A DNA stretch of 45,797 nucleotides from Roseburia inulinivorans DSM 16841 (lineage in GTDB: Bacteria > Bacillota > Clostridia > Lachnospirales > Lachnospiraceae), in contig NZ_ACFY01000117.1 of assembly GCF_000174195.1 (NCBI RefSeq), positions 1 through 45,797 on the forward strand. The letters are read 5' to 3'. Made by a program: the position numbers and the translations under genes. Shown here one piece after another: positions 44,350 through 45,797 of this stretch; within the stretch, counting starts at the first letter, position 1, and each line of letters begins with the position of its first letter. The notes under the pieces were generated by a model. The model worked only from the letters and a program-made list of their open reading frames with translations. It had not been told where the DNA came from and searched no databases.

Positions 44350-44778
44350 TTACATATTCCCCAATATTTTATATAAAATTTTATAAAGTGATGCTGCCTC
44401 TTCCTGGTCAAGACAGACGCACCCACCAACTTTTTGTGGAATTTCCACTGCTTTATCTCTTAACTTTTCGCCTTCTGCGGTGAGCGTGACGATCAAAACT
44501 CTCTCATCCTCTTTTGCCCGGTTTCGTTTCACCCAGCCTTTTTGTTCCAGCTTTTTTAAAACCGGGGTGAGTGTTCCGGAGTCGAGGTACAGATGTTCCC
44601 CAAGCTCCTTCACATTCATCTCCTTATACTCCCACATGACCATCATTGTAATGTACTGTGTGTAAGTCAGATCCAGTTCATCCAGATATGGCTTGTACTT
44701 TTTTACAATTTCTTTTGATACTGCATACAATGGAAAACAAAGCTGTTTCTCCAGTTTCAATGCATCGTATTTTTCCAT
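44350..44778 (-). CDS. MarR-family regulator, OhrR-like
   Basis: A protein of 142 residues with a MarR winged helix-turn-helix (TYTQYITMMVMWEYKEMNVKELGEHLYLDSGTLTPVLKKLEQKGWVKR) and the wing KEDERVLIVTLT. The N-terminal KLEKQLCFPLYAVSKEI places a Cys at residue 14, matching the peroxide-sensing Cys of OhrR. OhrR represses organic peroxide defence genes until oxidised. The next genes upstream are thioredoxin and thioredoxin reductase, which fits redox control; no ohr gene is in view. Confidence 0.85.
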   Translation of the reverse strand: MEKYDALKLEKQLCFPLYAVSKEIVKKYKPYLDELDLTYTQYITMMVMWEYKEMNVKELGEHLYLDSGTLTPVLKKLEQKGWVKRNRAKEDERVLIVTLTAEGEKLRDKAVEIPQKVGGCVCLDQEEAASLYKILYKILGNM

Positions 44779-44824
44779 ATTGTCATCCTGTTGCCCTTAC
44801 TGTGGTAAGCGCCGCTTTCTTTTA

Positions 44825-45136
44825 TTATAACTGTTTTTTAATAAATTCTACAATATTTTCTTTTGGAGCGAAACCTACCTGTGTATCGACCTTTTCACCC
44901 TTTTTCAATACGACAAGTGCCGGGATATTCATGATTTTGTACTGCATTGCGAGATCCGGGTTCTCATCAACATCTACATTGAAAAAGTTTACTTTTCCTG
45001 CATATTCCTCGGAAACCTCCTCCAATACAGGTGCTAACATTTTACATGGTCCACACCATGTAGCAGAAAAATCAATGACTGCTACCTCACTTGCTGTTAC
45101 TTCGTTAAATTCGTTCTGTGAAATTTTCTTTACCAT
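44825..45136 (-). CDS. trxA: Thioredoxin
   Basis: A protein of 103 residues with the redox centre WCGPCKM in DFSATWCGPCKMLAPVLEEV and the cis-Pro segment NIPALVVLKKG. It reduces disulphides in proteins and is reduced by the adjacent thioredoxin reductase (22 bases upstream). The ATG has AAGGAG upstream. Usual length. Confidence 0.95.
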   Translation of the reverse strand: MVKKISQNEFNEVTASEVAVIDFSATWCGPCKMLAPVLEEVSEEYAGKVNFFNVDVDENPDLAMQYKIMNIPALVVLKKGEKVDTQVGFAPKENIVEFIKKQL

Positions 45137-45158
45137 AATTTTTTCTCCTTCTTATCAT

Positions 45159-45797
45159 TTACTTTGACAGCCGTTTTTTCTCTGCCAGATATGCAACTGC
45201 TGAAAGTGCGGCTACATTGCCCTCTCCTGCAGACTTGATATACTGGTACGGTGCACCGACCGCGTCGCCACAGGCAAAACAACCTGCAAGATTTGTGCGC
45301 ATCTGACGGTCAACCGCAATATGATTGTCCTCTATTTTAAGTCCTGGCACTAACTGTGCAGGAGAAACACTTTCTCTTAAAAAAAATACTCCATCCACAT
45401 CATAACGGTTCCGGTCTGTCACAAGTTCCTGAACCTTTAATGATCCCTCGACGGACACTGGCTTTTCCCTCAAAACTTCGACGGAATCTGCCACATTGAC
45501 ATCGGCTTCATACATTGGAATATAATAAACTTTGTCTGCCATCTCCGCCATAAAGTCGGCTTCCGCTTCCTCTTTTGGTGAAAAACCGATGATGGCTGCT
45601 ATTTTTCCTCTGTATAAAGGTGCATCGCAGGTGGCACAGTAGCTGACGCCTCTGCCTAAAAACTGCTCCTCACCCGGATATGCCTTTGCAGTGCTGACTC
45701 CGGTTGCAAGAATGACTGTCTGTGCCTCATAGTTTGTTCCATTTCCCTGCAAGGCAAAATACTCGCCCATCGCGTAAACTGCGTTGATCTTATCTTC
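45159..45797 (-). CDS. trxB: Thioredoxin reductase-like flavoprotein, 5' end outside window
   Basis: The C-terminal 212 residues are visible and continue to the window edge. The redox centre is YCATCDAPLYRGK, and GCFACGDAVGAPYQYIKSAGEGNVAALSA is the FAD-binding end. The nucleotide-binding stretch between is atypical: IAAIIGFSPKEEAEADFMAE replaces the canonical GxGxxA motif, and no HRRxxxR-type NADPH loop is seen. Ferredoxin- or otherwise non-NADPH-dependent thioredoxin reductases of Clostridia lack these, so that is the likely subclass. It is directly upstream of trxA, forming a redox pair. Confidence 0.85.
   Translation of the reverse strand, partial: EDKINAVYAMGEYFALQGNGTNYEAQTVILATGVSTAKAYPGEEQFLGRGVSYCATCDAPLYRGKIAAIIGFSPKEEAEADFMAEMADKVYYIPMYEADVNVADSVEVLREKPVSVEGSLKVQELVTDRNRYDVDGVFFLRESVSPAQLVPGLKIEDNHIAVDRQMRTNLAGCFACGDAVGAPYQYIKSAGEGNVAALSAVAYLAEKKRLSK

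Noticed and set aside
1..45797. CRISPR arrays, tRNA or rRNA genes
   Set aside because: No regularly spaced identical repeats with unique spacers, and no cloverleaf-like or rRNA-like sequence was recognised; the 54-55 nt repeats at 1577-1700 are only three or four and lack spacer character.

Overview
The window reads as chromosome of a low-GC, spore-forming Clostridia, most likely a Lachnospiraceae member close to Roseburia/Agathobacter. The reasons are dipicolinate synthase genes, strong AAGGAGG ribosome sites, a T-box leader on proS, metNIQ, an RsgI-type anti-sigma factor, and tandem AAA-ATPase/PD-(D/E)XK genes of the kind common in that family. The genus is an inference from gene content and style. 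Most genes are on the minus strand.

Layout: 1-1357 spore dipicolinate synthase (dpaA-dpaB, with a sigma-K-like promoter). 1513-2051 an apparently non-coding plus-strand transcription unit carrying a 54-55 nt repeated motif, bounded by a promoter and a terminator. 2064-4482 lysC with an L,D-transpeptidase. 4607-7587 an ECF sigma factor, its RsgI/PepSY anti-sigma factor and a LysM protein. 7737-8793 lrgAB. 8859-10169 a FAD/Rieske oxidoreductase. 10323-11353 a DegV/FakB fatty-acid-binding protein whose promoter is flanked by FabT-like palindromes. 11376-14762 a helicase with two membrane helices and a YkgJ cysteine-cluster protein. 14793-17932 a small unknown gene, a methyltransferase and a frameshifted MATE pump. 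17937-20556 a cassette of two tiny proteins and a PD-(D/E)XK-like protein, enclosed by inverted copies of a ~365 bp nested-palindrome element. 20569-24528 metNIQ with a LysR regulator, a palindromic operator and a Met/Cys-rich leader peptide that looks like a classical attenuator. 24570-26180 a cupin, a small membrane protein and a glycerol-1-phosphate-dehydrogenase-like protein. 26212-31696 a JetABC (Wadjet/MksBEF-like) condensin operon without JetD. 31883-33276 an NCS2 purine/xanthine permease. 33498-40699 two U32-like proteins around three PD-(D/E)XK-type genes. 40700-43109 proS with a proline T-box leader and an inserted structured element. 43193-44233 galM. 44350-45797 OhrR-like MarR regulator, thioredoxin and an atypical thioredoxin reductase.

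Two themes stand out. First, the metNIQ leader: promoter, 42-residue peptide with eight Met and six Cys between residues 13 and 31, an alternative pairing (23342-23350 with 23284-23293) and a terminator (23264-23301) just before metN. Second, at least eleven single-base indels, almost all in short homopolymer runs, break nine otherwise intact genes. Uncorrected sequencing errors explain this more simply than nine independent pseudogenes, so the broken genes here should be read with that in mind. No rRNA, tRNA or CRISPR array was seen.
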